A stretch of 64,000 nt of DNA from NCBI RefSeq assembly GCF_932276165.1, contig NC_063988.1, positions 1,240,001-1,304,000 on the forward strand. The letters are read 5' to 3'. The position numbers were made by a program, and so were the translations under genes. This document shows positions 34,899-46,600 of this stretch, piece after piece. The notes under the pieces are model-generated. The model was given only the letters and a program-made list of their open reading frames with translations, ran no database searches and was not told the DNA's origin. This stretch comes from Plutella xylostella. Taxonomy: Eukaryota > Arthropoda > Insecta > Lepidoptera > Plutellidae. Position 1 is the stretch's first letter; the number at the start of each line of letters is the position of its first letter.

Positions 34899-37800
34899 TT
34901 ATGATCTATTTTTTAAACCTATTTTAACTAGCGTATACAATAATTTGGCTTCATCTGATAGGGGACTACCTAGAGCTACGTTACAACCACCCAAGTTATT
35001 AAACATATCATTGTGATATATCTGTCGTCTAAAAGATTCGTTCCGGACACACTCCAGCAACAGATGCGTGGCGTCCTCCAGGACACCACACTCCGAGCAG
35101 TTCGGGGACGGGACTTTTTTCATTAGGAAGCCAAATTTGTTAGTCGGTATGTGTCCGGAGCGAATTCTCATGGCTAGGACTATATTATTTCTACTCATCT
35201 CACATCGGTCAAACCAGGGAATTCGTGGTGGACTCGATTGGATGGTCTTGTACCATACACCCGCACTTACTGATCTTTCATCAAAATGCTCATTCCAAGC
35301 GTTTTGGCATTGCAACTTCACATCAGTAATTAAGTCTGTATAAAACGGTAAGAGCACTTTTTCGGAACCGCCCACTATAGCTGTTTTCGCGAGCTGGTCC
35401 ACCTGTTCGTTCCCTGCAAGGCCGACGTGGGATGGGATCCACTGCAATATTACATTCTTATTTCTATATTTCATGTCACAGATAGATTTCAGAATGGTAT
35501 AAGCTATCGGTGCACATCGAACGTTCGAGGTGCATCGAGCTATATGTTGGAGGGCGCTTCTTGAGTCAGAGAAGATTACAATATTACTAGAATTTAAACA
35601 TTGGGCATATTCTAACGCTTCTGCAATAGCAAAAAGTTCCGCAAACATTATAGAGATTTTAGAGGATATTTTATAACTGCATGACTTTTGTAGATGAGTG
35701 TCAAGAAACGCTGCTCCAACACCAGTATTATCTCGTGAACCATCCGTGAAAATAGTGTGAAAGTTTCTATATCTATCTACAATATAATCAGTCAAAATTA
35801 AGTTTAGTCTATTTACATCGTATTTTTTCTTAGGTTTTTCTATATTATCCACTTTGTAAATAATGTTAGTATCTATGTCAATATTTCTTACCCAAGTGTT
35901 CATACTAAACATTTCTAATTTGTCTGAACAGTGAATAGGAAGGTCAAATAACAATTCATGCACTCTTGCTAGAGCTGGCCACTTTTTGTTGCGCCAGTAT
36001 GGAGAGTTTTTACAAGAGTTTGAAAGTTCACTCACCAATGGCATGCTAAGGTTCTCCTTTAAGGACTTGGATCGAAGCCAGAATTTGCTTGCTAGATACC
36101 TGCGTCGTATATGAAGAGGTTGTATGCAGAGTTCGCTCTCCATGACGTGTATTGGGGATGACTTTAAGAAACCACCTATAACGCGCATCGCTTGATTTTG
36201 TATTTTATCCAGCTTATAAAGGTGACTTTTTACACTATTGTCATATAGGAAGCTGCAATAATCTAACCGACTGCGTATAACGGCAATGTAAAGTCTTCGT
36301 AAATGGGTAGGGTGTATTCCCCAACCAGAGCCGGATAGAATTTTAAATACGTTAATGAATTTAAGCGTTTTTTCGGAGATTTCATTAATGTGTCGGCCCC
36401 ACCTAAGTGAACGGTCTAGCCATAAACCGAGGTATTTGACACTGTCGACAAGTTGTATGGCACTGTCATTGATTTTTATATTGACTCGCTGTCTCTTAGA
36501 CCCTCTACTAAATAAGCATACCTTGGTTTTTGATGTGGATATTTGCAGCCCCAATTTTTCAACTAAGGATACCAGAAGGGTTAAAGCTGTTTGAATATCA
36601 GTTACCAAGCTAGTAAGGTTGATGTTAGATGCATATAGGACGAAATCGTCTGCGTATTGCGACACATAGACATTAATTATATCGCGACAAATATGTGCTG
36701 TGGCCACGTTAAATAGTAGTGGTGACATTGGGTCACCTTGAGCCAGGCCTCGGCCCGACGTCCGATAGTCTTGTTCAGTGTTGTGAAAATCTGTACGAAC
36801 ACTCAAATGTCTTTCTCTTAAGAATTCGAACAAGTAGTTGCATATCGGGCCTCCAACCCCAAAACCATCGAGCGTGTTAAGTAAAACAGTAATATCCACA
36901 TTATTGTAAGCGTTTTGAATGTCAATGAAGCAACCTAACGTAACCTTTTTATCAGCGAGCCCTAGTTGAATAGTGGAAACTAGCCGGGTAAGACTGTCAA
37001 GACAAGACCGTGATTTTCGAAATCCTACAACTTGGTTAGAAAAAATTTGTTCTTTTTCGAGATACCATTCTAGCCTGTGGTTTAAGATGGAGTGGAAAAT
37101 TTTACAGGGGCATGACATTAGAGCTATAGGGCGTAGACCTGGGTTGGCGTTAGGCACTGCGCTGGCTTTAGGTATAGGCACAACGTTTACTTTACGCCAT
37201 TGTATTGGTACGTAGCCATCCCTGAGAAAACGATTGTATATCGAAAGTAACATGGATTTCCCTTCCATTGGTAAGTTTTTAATCATAGAGAAAGATATCC
37301 CGTCGCGCCCTGGGGCTGTATCCTTGTTTTTAATGGCTTTTTCTAATTCGCACATGGATACCTCCGATGACAGGTTTAGGTTAACGGATGTAAAGGCCGG
37401 TGTGTTTGGTGAGGCGAAATCAGGAGCCAAGGATCTCAGTAAATAGTTAGCTTTTTCTTTGTCTACTTGGCACCTGGGGAGTTTGTAGCCTTTCAGCCAT
37501 CTCATTTTTTGCCACATTTCTGTAGACGAAGTCACATTGTCAATGCTATTACAGAAATCATGCCAGGATTTACTTTTCGCTTTTCTTATCAACTTTTGCG
37601 CTGTGGAAATTTTAAGTTGAAGTATGTTTAAGTTATCTGGCGTGGGATTAGCTCTGAGTTTAGCGAGTGCCAGTCTCCGTTCAGCTACCGCGTGAGATAA
37701 CTCTTGGTTCCAGTATGGTTTTGGTGAAAAATTTCTTTGGGGGTTATTGCAAATTTTAATTTTAGGTATGAAAGAATCTGCTGCGGTATTAATTTTGTTT

Positions 37801-38612
37801 ATAAATAAGTCATATGCCTCCTGTTGACTGTCGGGTATTGAGACATTTGAAAACGAGTTTTTAAGGCTATTGCGATATCCTTCCCAGTCAGCATTTTTAA
37901 AGTTTCGCCTTATTGTCGGAGTAATATTTTGACGTATGTTCGTTTTAATTTTTATGACCAAATGATCGCTTCCAAGTGACTCGCTCAAAACCCTCCAGTC
38001 AAACTGTAAAGCAATATCTGTAGAGACACAAGATATATCAGGTGAAGATTTTTGAAGTCTCCCATTAACCAGTTTTATACGTGTCGGTGCGCCATCATTC
38101 ATTGTTATGAAGTTGTTGTCTAGAATAGAATCAAACAATAAGGAACCCCTAGAGTCCGTCCTATAAGACCAGTTAGAGTGATGGCCGTTGAAATCGCCGG
38201 CCACTAATGTTTTATTTGTAGAATTTGAAAATATATGGTCCCAATCGTGTTGTACTGTGCGAACAGTAGAGGGGCTATAGACCGCTACAATATTTTCTAA
38301 ATGATCGCAGTTTAATAGATGAACTCTTAGTACCTGTATCCCAGGATTAAGTGTACTCATTGTCATTAATTGAGATTTAACCGAAGTATGGACTACAATC
38401 GCTATACCACCATATGAGTCATCTCTATCCTGCCTGTAGATCGTATAGTGTTTAAGTGTTAAAGCGCTTTCTGGCTCCAACCAAGTTTCACTTATTATAG
38501 CTATATGAATTTTTTCTTGGTTGAGTAAGCTTTCAAACTCTAGTAATTTGGGGCGTAAGCTCTGCGCGTTCCACTGAACGATATTTAGGTTAATAATTTT
38601 AGAATTAGTCAT
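34899..38612 (-). CDS. I-group LINE ORF2: endonuclease, RT, RNase H
   Basis: 1237 codons, no stop. The APE endonuclease shows WNAQSL (residue about 15), SETWLE (about 40), VAGDFNGHHSNW (about 138) and LGSDHLVIKI (about 216). The RT shows NKDTAPGRDGI, CFIDIQNAYNN, GLAQGDPMSPLLFN (about 619) and YADDFVLY (about 651). RNase H shows IFTDGSRDNTG (about 949), MFAELFAIAEAL, FSDSRSALQ and WIPSHVGLAGNEQVDQLAK. A Cys/His cluster CSECGVLEDATHLLLEC lies near the end. Its ATG overlaps the ORF1 stop (ATGACTAA, 38605-38612), so translation probably restarts from the ORF1 terminating ribosome. Confidence 0.95.
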   Translation of the reverse strand: MTNSKIINLNIVQWNAQSLRPKLLEFESLLNQEKIHIAIISETWLEPESALTLKHYTIYRQDRDDSYGGIAIVVHTSVKSQLMTMSTLNPGIQVLRVHLLNCDHLENIVAVYSPSTVRTVQHDWDHIFSNSTNKTLVAGDFNGHHSNWSYRTDSRGSLLFDSILDNNFITMNDGAPTRIKLVNGRLQKSSPDISCVSTDIALQFDWRVLSESLGSDHLVIKIKTNIRQNITPTIRRNFKNADWEGYRNSLKNSFSNVSIPDSQQEAYDLFINKINTAADSFIPKIKICNNPQRNFSPKPYWNQELSHAVAERRLALAKLRANPTPDNLNILQLKISTAQKLIRKAKSKSWHDFCNSIDNVTSSTEMWQKMRWLKGYKLPRCQVDKEKANYLLRSLAPDFASPNTPAFTSVNLNLSSEVSMCELEKAIKNKDTAPGRDGISFSMIKNLPMEGKSMLLSIYNRFLRDGYVPIQWRKVNVVPIPKASAVPNANPGLRPIALMSCPCKIFHSILNHRLEWYLEKEQIFSNQVVGFRKSRSCLDSLTRLVSTIQLGLADKKVTLGCFIDIQNAYNNVDITVLLNTLDGFGVGGPICNYLFEFLRERHLSVRTDFHNTEQDYRTSGRGLAQGDPMSPLLFNVATAHICRDIINVYVSQYADDFVLYASNINLTSLVTDIQTALTLLVSLVEKLGLQISTSKTKVCLFSRGSKRQRVNIKINDSAIQLVDSVKYLGLWLDRSLRWGRHINEISEKTLKFINVFKILSGSGWGIHPTHLRRLYIAVIRSRLDYCSFLYDNSVKSHLYKLDKIQNQAMRVIGGFLKSSPIHVMESELCIQPLHIRRRYLASKFWLRSKSLKENLSMPLVSELSNSCKNSPYWRNKKWPALARVHELLFDLPIHCSDKLEMFSMNTWVRNIDIDTNIIYKVDNIEKPKKKYDVNRLNLILTDYIVDRYRNFHTIFTDGSRDNTGVGAAFLDTHLQKSCSYKISSKISIMFAELFAIAEALEYAQCLNSSNIVIFSDSRSALQHIARCTSNVRCAPIAYTILKSICDMKYRNKNVILQWIPSHVGLAGNEQVDQLAKTAIVGGSEKVLLPFYTDLITDVKLQCQNAWNEHFDERSVSAGVWYKTIQSSPPRIPWFDRCEMSRNNIVLAMRIRSGHIPTNKFGFLMKKVPSPNCSECGVLEDATHLLLECVRNESFRRQIYHNDMFNNLGGCNVALGSPLSDEAKLLYTLVKIGLKNRS

Positions 38613-40065
38613 TTATGAGAAAAGATTTAAAAAACGGAAAATCGGATACATACTTCACCGCAGTAGTTAGGACCCAGTCAAAAAGAACCTTAACACACTT
38701 ACTAACTTTTTCCCCACAAGCCAAGTTTTTTGAAAATATAATGTCCTTAAGTTTCATAATTAAGTCTCGTATTAATGTCATGAATTTACCTTTTTTCTGT
38801 CTTCGTTCTTGATTTTCTGCCTCCGCTGCGGCTTCCGAGGAGCTGTAGTTGATATTGTCTTCGATTTCAGAAGATTCAAGCCAGTCCAAGTTGTTGTCAT
38901 TTATTGTCTTATTTTTTTTACGATTTTTCTTCTTTTTATTTTGTGTTTTTTCTGATTGTGTACATATTATATCTTTATTGTGGATTTGTGCAGAAGTTTT
39001 CACTACATCAGCGTATGAGAAAGCCGCGGGAGTAGGTGCGTATACGTGAGGGCTGGGATCTCCAGCCCGCGACGAGCTGTCCTGCGAGCGCGCTGGTTCT
39101 TGTACTTCAGGAGCTGGTGACGGTGGGACGTACAGCGCCAATGCTCTTTTATATGTACAGTTAAATTCCGACATAAGCTCGCGAATCCTCTTTTCCTTTA
39201 GGTACATAGGACATATTTTAGCTAAAGCCATATGTTTTCCTTTGCAATTGATGCATCTAAACTTACTGGTTTCGCAGTTAGCGTGATTCAAACCGCATTT
39301 AGGGCACACGATTTTGACTCTAGGGCACGTTCTATGAGGGTGGCCGAACTTCCAGCAGCGCGAGCATTGAGTCACGGGGTGGAAGTACTTTTCAACTTCA
39401 ACGCGGAGATCGTGAATGTGTACATGTGACGGTAGCGACGGACCCTTGAACCCTACTCGTACTACTTCGCTGGGTTCCCATCCTGCGTCTTCGCTTCTCC
39501 TGTTTAGGCGTTTCACATTGATAATGCTGATGGTACTAGACAACATTTCTAAAATCTCATCGTTGGTAAGTTCCAGTTCAATATCCCTCACAATTCCATA
39601 TGAAATTCCGACCTCAAGAGTTTTCGAAAATTTGTATCCCTTTGATAATAAATTCTCACTTTGAATCAGTTTCTCAGCGCTCGTCTCCTTACTAAATTGA
39701 ATTAGAGCTTTGTAAAAGTTAACATATTTGATCTTAATAACATCGGTAATTCCTTCAGTTTTAAATAACCGCGCCATCCCAATTTGCTTAGGTAATTTCT
39801 CTTTAGATGTCATACAAATCTCAATTCGTTCAGTAGGTATTCTCACTCGCCCTTCTTCATCGCCGCTGACGGCTAGTCTCTTCTTTCCCCTCTCCACAAC
39901 AGTCCAGATTTCATTTAAATCCATATCTCGATTCCTTTTCTTACCCGTTGCATTAACACCCAAGTCGTCCGTATAGGGCCCGATCTCGCTCTGCGACGCA
40001 GGTTCTACCTCCAACGAGTTGTTTAGGTACTCTTCATTGTCCGGTAATTCGCCGTCACTATTCAT
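38605..40065 (-). CDS. I-group LINE ORF1: gag-like RNA-binding protein
   Basis: 486 codons. The N-terminal third is acidic with a short basic patch. An RRM-like region (residues about 90-210) includes EICMTSKEKLPKQIGMARLF. Three zinc knuckles lie at about 235-290: CSRCWKFGHPHRTC, CPKCGLNHANC and CINCKGKHMALAKIC. A Pro/Ser-rich linker, a Lys-rich run (KKKKNRKKNK) and a hydrophobic C-terminus follow. ORF1 proteins of this group coat the element RNA in the RNP. Intact, directly upstream of ORF2. Confidence 0.92.
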   Translation of the reverse strand: MNSDGELPDNEEYLNNSLEVEPASQSEIGPYTDDLGVNATGKKRNRDMDLNEIWTVVERGKKRLAVSGDEEGRVRIPTERIEICMTSKEKLPKQIGMARLFKTEGITDVIKIKYVNFYKALIQFSKETSAEKLIQSENLLSKGYKFSKTLEVGISYGIVRDIELELTNDEILEMLSSTISIINVKRLNRRSEDAGWEPSEVVRVGFKGPSLPSHVHIHDLRVEVEKYFHPVTQCSRCWKFGHPHRTCPRVKIVCPKCGLNHANCETSKFRCINCKGKHMALAKICPMYLKEKRIRELMSEFNCTYKRALALYVPPSPAPEVQEPARSQDSSSRAGDPSPHVYAPTPAAFSYADVVKTSAQIHNKDIICTQSEKTQNKKKKNRKKNKTINDNNLDWLESSEIEDNINYSSSEAAAEAENQERRQKKGKFMTLIRDLIMKLKDIIFSKNLACGEKVSKCVKVLFDWVLTTAVKYVSDFPFFKSFLIND

Positions 40066-40192
40066 GGCGCGATAACATGTCGAGCGGTACGGTAGGTATA
40101 GTTAGCGTCGCCGTTGCTTATCGCGAACCTGTTTTGCGCACACGAATGAGGCAGGTAAACGTTCACCCACGGCAAGCGCGCAAACGCAACTG
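40066..40192 (-). promoter_or_regulatory. 5' UTR and likely internal promoter of the I-group LINE
   Basis: 127 GC-rich bases starting CAGTTGCGTTTGCGCGC on the minus strand. Elements of this group carry a TATA-less promoter inside their 5' UTR, starting at the first base. Here that is inferred from position, not from a proven motif. Confidence 0.5.
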
Positions 40193-40204
40193 ATAAATAA
40201 ACTT

Positions 40205-40634
40205 CTTTAAAATGCAGTCGACAGCGTAAATATTAAAGATAATAGGAGAAACAGCGATATTTAAACTTGCAACTAGTACGATATTTAAACAAAAAATATA
40301 TATACCTAATGAGGATTATAAATAGTGCAACGTGCAACTAATATTACATTATTAGAAAAATAAAATAACGTTAACTAATACCTTACATACTTTCTGAACG
40401 TACCTGTAGGATAAATACTATCTACAACTGGCAACATTTTTATTCAGTTGTCAAAAATACTTCAAAGACGAAGATTGTGAAATTTATTGAATTTTATTGC
40501 AAAACACTAAATAAAAGTAATGAAACTTATTTACAACGCGTTGTATGTGTGCATATCGACCTACATATTAACGTTAGCCATGTGATAATTAAATATATAG
40601 TTCCGTTTAGCAGCAAAATAAACAAATAATCAAA
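40205..40634 (+). promoter_or_regulatory. HPS4 5' flank and leader
   Basis: AT-rich sequence between the I-group LINE and the HPS4 start codon, necessarily holding the promoter and 5' UTR. No TATA box can be assigned with confidence. The start context is AATCAAAATGGC, a good insect initiation context. Confidence 0.5.
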
Positions 40635-40642
40635 ATGGCAAA
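40635..40642 (+). CDS. HPS4: HPS4 exon 1 (start codon, 8 coding bases)
   Basis: ATGGCAAA followed by the donor GTAAGT. The phase fits exon 2 (AA + G = Lys). If this start were wrong, translation could begin at the ATGATG in exon 2 (41491). Confidence 0.75.
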
Positions 40643-43600
40643 GTAAGTAAAATGCAATAGATTAATGAGATTAAACCTTATAATTTCGCTATAGAAACCC
40701 TAAAATAATACTATTGATCCACCCGTACGACTTTTAACTAAATTTAGACGAATCTTGGCCGTAAATTACGTATTTACTTTAGTTGTTGGAAACCTGTAAA
40801 ATTCCATTGAGATTCCTTTACTTATCATTATGATACTGCTAGTACTTACCTTCACTTAATTTCTTGACTGGTTTTCGAAAGTAACATCTTGACGCTTTTA
40901 TAAGTATGCAAATCAGAGTAGATCTCCTGATCTCTACTGTAGGCAGCCACTTCCCTCATTGCAATAAATAATAAAAATGTTTATATGCCAGTCTTGTTTT
41001 GATATTATATTTTATGATGTCGTAAAAACTGACTCACAGACCTACATAAATCTGATTAATTATTTACTTTTATGTAGGGGTTGTGTCTCTGTAACCTGTT
41101 ACCTTGAAATGCCTATATGGAAATAAAATATGCACCTACATGTATGTCCCTATAAAAAAGAATACATGTATCTCTTAAGAAAGTAAAAACAGCCCATTTA
41201 CTTTGTTATTAATCATCTTATAGAGCACTCTTAGCTACTGCACACTGTGTAGTGCACAGGGATGTTGTTTCATCATAACTTAGCATCAGTTTAAGTGTGG
41301 ACAAATGTAATAACATATTTTAAAAAATATTTTCTGCACAATTTTCTTTTTCAGTGGTTCATTATAACATCCTTTACTTGTTACTCATTTACTTACCAAT
41401 ACTTAGTATAAAATTCCTTTTCCTTTGTACCCTATTATGAACTGGTAGATATTGTTTTTGTATCAAATGTCATCTTCATATTGCAGGGAGATGATGATAG
41501 TGTTTGTGTACGACACTCTGGCGTGCACGGCGGAGGAGGACGACCCGGCCGACGCCGTGCTGTACTTCCACCCGGGCTGGGTGTCCGACACGCAACGGCA
41601 TGCTCTCGCTGGACAGGTGAGTGTTATTCTTTGTATTTATCTAGTTATATCAGCTGTCCAACACCCATATTATAGCCATGCCTGAACAGATGCCAGTGTG
41701 TGAAATCCCATCATATTTATGAAGTTTTGGTGAAAAATGCTAGAGTTATAGGCTAGGATTTGAATGCTGGTTAGAGGATATGCCAGTTAGATTAGTCACA
41801 GTTGCTGACAGCCCAGGTGCCCAGTGTGGACCAGACTTATGTTAAGCACAGGTGAAAGATACATCACCAAACAACGCCTAAAATGCAATTTTACTATCTG
41901 TATCAGATGGTTTATTCTTGTCATACACTGTGATTGTGAGTTTTTTAACTACTACTACTACTACTAATTACTAAGTTTTAGGCCAGAACAAAAATGTTGC
42001 TCACCAGTTTTACAATATCATAAAGAAATAATTAAAAGACTTGATGAGTGTGTATAAAAATAATCAGTTAATAGTAACATAATTAGTGAATACATTAATA
42101 TATTTTTTACTGGTTTATTGAACCACAATTATTTTTTTAATTACCTTTAGGTATGTATGATAAATCAGTTTATTTGGGTAGATACTAGATAGTTTAATGC
42201 TTGTTGTATGTTGTACTTACTCAAAATGGGAATTAATGTCCTCCCCTAAAATTAATCAAAATCAATTGTCAGCCAATTATTTCAAGGGTTTCTTAGGGTG
42301 ACTTGCACAACAAAGTTAATCAAAATTTAATCTATGACCTCTTGCTCTGACATTATACCGTCAGAGCAAGAGAAAAACTATTTAATTTTGATTAACTTTG
42401 TTGTGCAAGACGCCCTTATTTATAATAAATCAATATTACCTACCTACTATCCATAAAAAGGAAGGGTAAGACCGGAAGTGATAACTGATAATATCATGTG
42501 GTTACTGCTACCACCTACCCAGCCTAAAGGTCTTGTTGTGGTGGCCACAAACTCGCGGTTTAGAGCAAGCTGAACTTTCAAAGTTTTTTACTACATGATA
42601 ATAAGTTATCCCTGACATAGCTTCCCCTTTATTATATGTATACTAACATTCCTTGCGGGAATTATGTACGACAACGCACCTACTAAAGTTTACATCTGCT
42701 TTCTGTTTCTGTGAAATATTCCTGAACAATTACTATTATAATCTAATTAGTTTCCCAACGCAAACTGTTCTTCAAACTCGCAGTGATAGTTTGTTGAAGA
42801 TGTTGATTAGACTTACACGTGAAAATAGATTTGTAATGTAAATTTAACTTTACATATTATTGGTTAATGGTGATGTATGGCATAAGTTTTCCCAATGAAA
42901 CTTGATCTTTCATTATCTGACAAATTCTATATGTGTATATATCTGCAGGTGGTGGGCGCGGCGCACTGCGTCAAGTCGCTGTTCTCGCAGCCGCTGGCCA
43001 TCACGCTGCAGAGCGGCAAGTTCATCATCCGGGAGTACGGGAGGTACATACTGGTGAGTATTCAACATTCTAGCTGAAAGTTTTTAGCATAAATGAGATA
43101 GATTCCTCTGTTAAAGATCACATTTTTTGGTTCATTGATGGTTAATTAGATCGAGAGTGTTCTAGGCTATAAAAATCTGTTCAGCTAGTTCAAGAGTTAC
43201 CATCTCATTTGACAAAATTCTCGGTGGTCTTATTTGATTACTTAAATTTTATCCATATACTCCACTCACCAGTCCATTCTCCCGCCAGGCCATAGGCAGC
43301 GACCGCAACATCCCCGACTGGGTGCTAACCAACCGCGCGGACCTGCTGACGTCCATGATCCGCGTGTACCACGGCGACCTGGCGTGCCTCGCGCAGCAGC
43401 CTCGGGACGGGGCGCACCGGGACAAGCTTTACCAGGTACCCTAAACCTTCATGATACCAGCTTTCCGAAGCCGTAGCTTTTATCTGACATGAGCGTTCAA
43501 TGCTGACAAGCGATAAAGCGGTATTTATAATCGCAAGGCATTAGGGACTCTGGTAAATTTTATTTATCCTATGATAGGGTAAGTAGACAATAGACAGCCT

Positions 43601-46600
43601 AATGCGCCTGTTTCTTTTAGAAAATAGCGACCCGACTTACTAATGAAATTCAATTCAAATGTATCTTCTCACCTCAACCCCGTATCCTGTGTGTTCCAGA
43701 TGCTGGAGACGTACCTGCCGCAGCTGCAGTACGGCGCGCACTGCTTCCAGCGCGTGCCGGCGCTCACGCTGCCAAGGGTCAGTGAATTATTGAACGTTCC
43801 TTTCGGTATTTTCATTCATTTGTGAGATTTTGAGTGCCGCGTATTTATAAATTGTGTCAGTGTCAAAGCAGCTGTACACTTGTGTACCTTGTCAAAGTAA
43901 CAAACCGCCTATGTTCATTTAAACATTGTAAGTGTAAGTAGGTAGCTTCTTATGAAGCTGACCGTGACCGTTCCTCCCTTCGCACTTGATCGATTAACTG
44001 TAAAAAGAAAAAATCTATGGACTAAATGTACCTACGTGAATAGGAAGGCTGTGGACACACCCCTTTCTAATAGAGTAGCCGCTATTACCTATATAGCGGA
44101 GTGTTGACTGTGACCATTTGGTGTTTCCAGACTGAAGGAGGAGTGTTTATGGAAGCCATGCAGGTGCTGGAGTACTGTCGCAGGAATAGAGGCGTGTTGG
44201 GCGGGATCATACTTTATAATAACAAGTAAGTACCTGTATAGCTATAACTTGAACTTGCCATGTGTTGAGTATACACACATTAGTTACATTAGTGTAGGTT
44301 TAAAAAAGTAACTACGGTATCATCCCTAAACTTCCATTGAGCTTCTTTTTCTGAGAGTTTCTTTCGCCATTTCTTTCCTCCTTAATGACGGCGCCTTTGT
44401 GAAATATATACTTTATTCTCTTTAAAAAATACCTTACCTTTCCAGAATAGTAGCAACACAAATCCCGCCCGGCCTGACCTCCTACCTAGCCGTAGTGGAC
44501 CCGTACAGGATCAAGTGCCCCGCCGAGCCGGTGAGCACGGTGGCGCCACTGCCGCTAGGCGCGCAGCTCCTGGCGGTGTACGTCGGAACTAAAACGTACG
44601 AGTCGCTGAAACGGCAAGCGGAGACGCTGCAACAGTTCTATGAGAATGGCGAGGAGATGGTTGCTGGGTTTAGGAAGGTAATTATATTATTTATGTTACA
44701 CTAATGCTGTAAAAAAATACGCAGAGATATAAAAGTAAAAAACTTAGTGCCGACTGCCGACATCTCCCTAACCCTGAATGCGTTGTTAGAGAGCTGAAAA
44801 CCATATTTCTACCCGAATGCTTACTAAACTAGACGACCGAATGGCGTAGTGGTTAGTGACCTGACTACTGAGCCGATGGTCCCGGGTTCGATTCCCGGCT
44901 GGGGCAGATATTTGTTTAAACACAGATATTTGTTCTCGGGTCTTGGATGTGCCCGTAAAATGGCAATAGGCCCGCCCCCTATTACATTGGGACTAACATA
45001 ACACTCTGGCGAAAAGTGGGTGCAGCAATGCACCTCTGCCTACCCCGCAAGGGAGTACATTAGTACAAGGCGTGAGTGCGTGTTTTTTTTTTTTTTTTTT
45101 GCTTACTAAAACATCATTTCTATTCCAGAATGAAGCCGAGAAAGAGAAGCCATTCCCACAAACGGGGATGAAGCGAGACAAGTCGCTCCTCTTCACCGCT
45201 GTGCCAGAAGAGGACCACACGATGATCTCGCCGCCGACCAATCAGGGCGAGGGCGCGCCCGAGACTCAGCGGAAACCCACGAGCATTCCCGATGTCGTGC
45301 CCTTCAACAACCGCCCGCGCCCGCGCCCCAACAAACTGTCGCTCAGCTTCAAAACACAACAGTCCGTCGACGAGGAAACAAAAGAAAACGAAAAAGTATT
45401 CACAGGACAGACCAGCGTATGTTCCACCCCCATGGTGGAGTACAAACGCTTGCACGGAAACGTACTCTCTATCTGCCAAAACCCCGACACTCAAGTGCCA
45501 AAAGAAACGGAACCCGACGTGCTAAAGAACATAGAAAATTGTGCCAATTACGATGCCCTAGAAAGGGAAAAGAAGGACAATAAAATGAGCTTGCAGTTTA
45601 ACTGTATAGGCGACCATTATATCAACAAACCCGCGCCCATGAAGAAACCAGCCAGCGTCATAGACATACAAGAGAGTATGCGGACGATTTCGAACAGAGC
45701 CACTTCGAAATTTAAATTAAAAAGTCCTAAAACAGAAGACGATAATACTCCGACCTCTCCAGAGAGAATGCAGAAGTCTGTTAGCACCATGACAATAAAC
45801 GACCCTTCCTTCCCAGTGTTCCGGGAAGATGGTAAAGAAATATCTGAGTCTTTGTTCAAGCAGTACCTAGAGCAGCACTACGCTTCAATGAAACAGGATC
45901 TATCCAAAGAGGATAACCTCTTCACGTTCAATATGAAACTGGCCGAAAATAAATTCGAAGGTTTCGACTCTGAAATCACGAACTCACCGCACAGAACGCC
46001 GAAGAAAAAAGCCAAAGACAAAGAATCTACAATAAACAAAACACTGCCAGTGGACCAAAGCAGGCGAAAATCGTTGTCTTTGCCCTTAAAATCGCTGTCA
46101 GAGAGTTCGGATTCGCAAATAGGTTCGGATAGTGAAGGAGTTAGTTTTAAGAAGAAGTTGAGTGGCGTTCAGTTGACTCCGTTGATGGAGAAGCTGACTC
46201 ATTTGGCGTTTTCTGACAAGTCCAGTGGGTACAGCAGCCGAGTCATGACGCCGCTTGAACTGAGGGAATTCACGCCTTCTACTGAGAAGCAGACTTCCTT
46301 TGCGGATAGGTAAGCGAGATGGCTATATTTTATAACGTATTTCTTACACCATTATTCTTCCGACATTGGGACTAACATAACACTGGCGAAAAGTGGGTGC
46401 AGCAATGCACCTCTGCCTACCCCGCAAGTGAGTACATTAGTACAAAGCGTGAGTGCGTGTTTTTTTTTTCTTACACCATATTTTCATCTTTTGTGACAAG
46501 CTAGATTAGGGTTTGTTACCTTGGTGAAAAGATTGGTCAGTCAGATTAGCGTCAGCCGAAGCATGCTATACGTCACTCGGGGTACCTTCGTGTTTCTGAA

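Larger units (their letters stand above)
34801..40192 (-). mobile_element. Full-length I-group LINE, both ORFs intact
   Basis: 5392 bp on the minus strand. A perfect 12-bp target duplication ATAAATAAACTT flanks it (34789-34800 and 40193-40204). The 5' end begins CAGTTGCG, the 127-bp 5' UTR is followed by ORF1 (486 codons) and ORF2 (1237 codons), and the 3' end is a poly(A) run of about 21 bases. An RNase H domain after the RT places it in the I superfamily. Intact ORFs, tail and duplication indicate a recent insertion that may still be mobile. It ends about 440 bp upstream of the HPS4 start codon, in the opposite orientation. Confidence 0.93.

Noticed and set aside
45072..45128. Coding start of exon 8 upstream of 45129
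   Set aside because: The frame stays open by chance through the SINE T run; the CTATTCCAG acceptor and phase fix the exon start at 45129.
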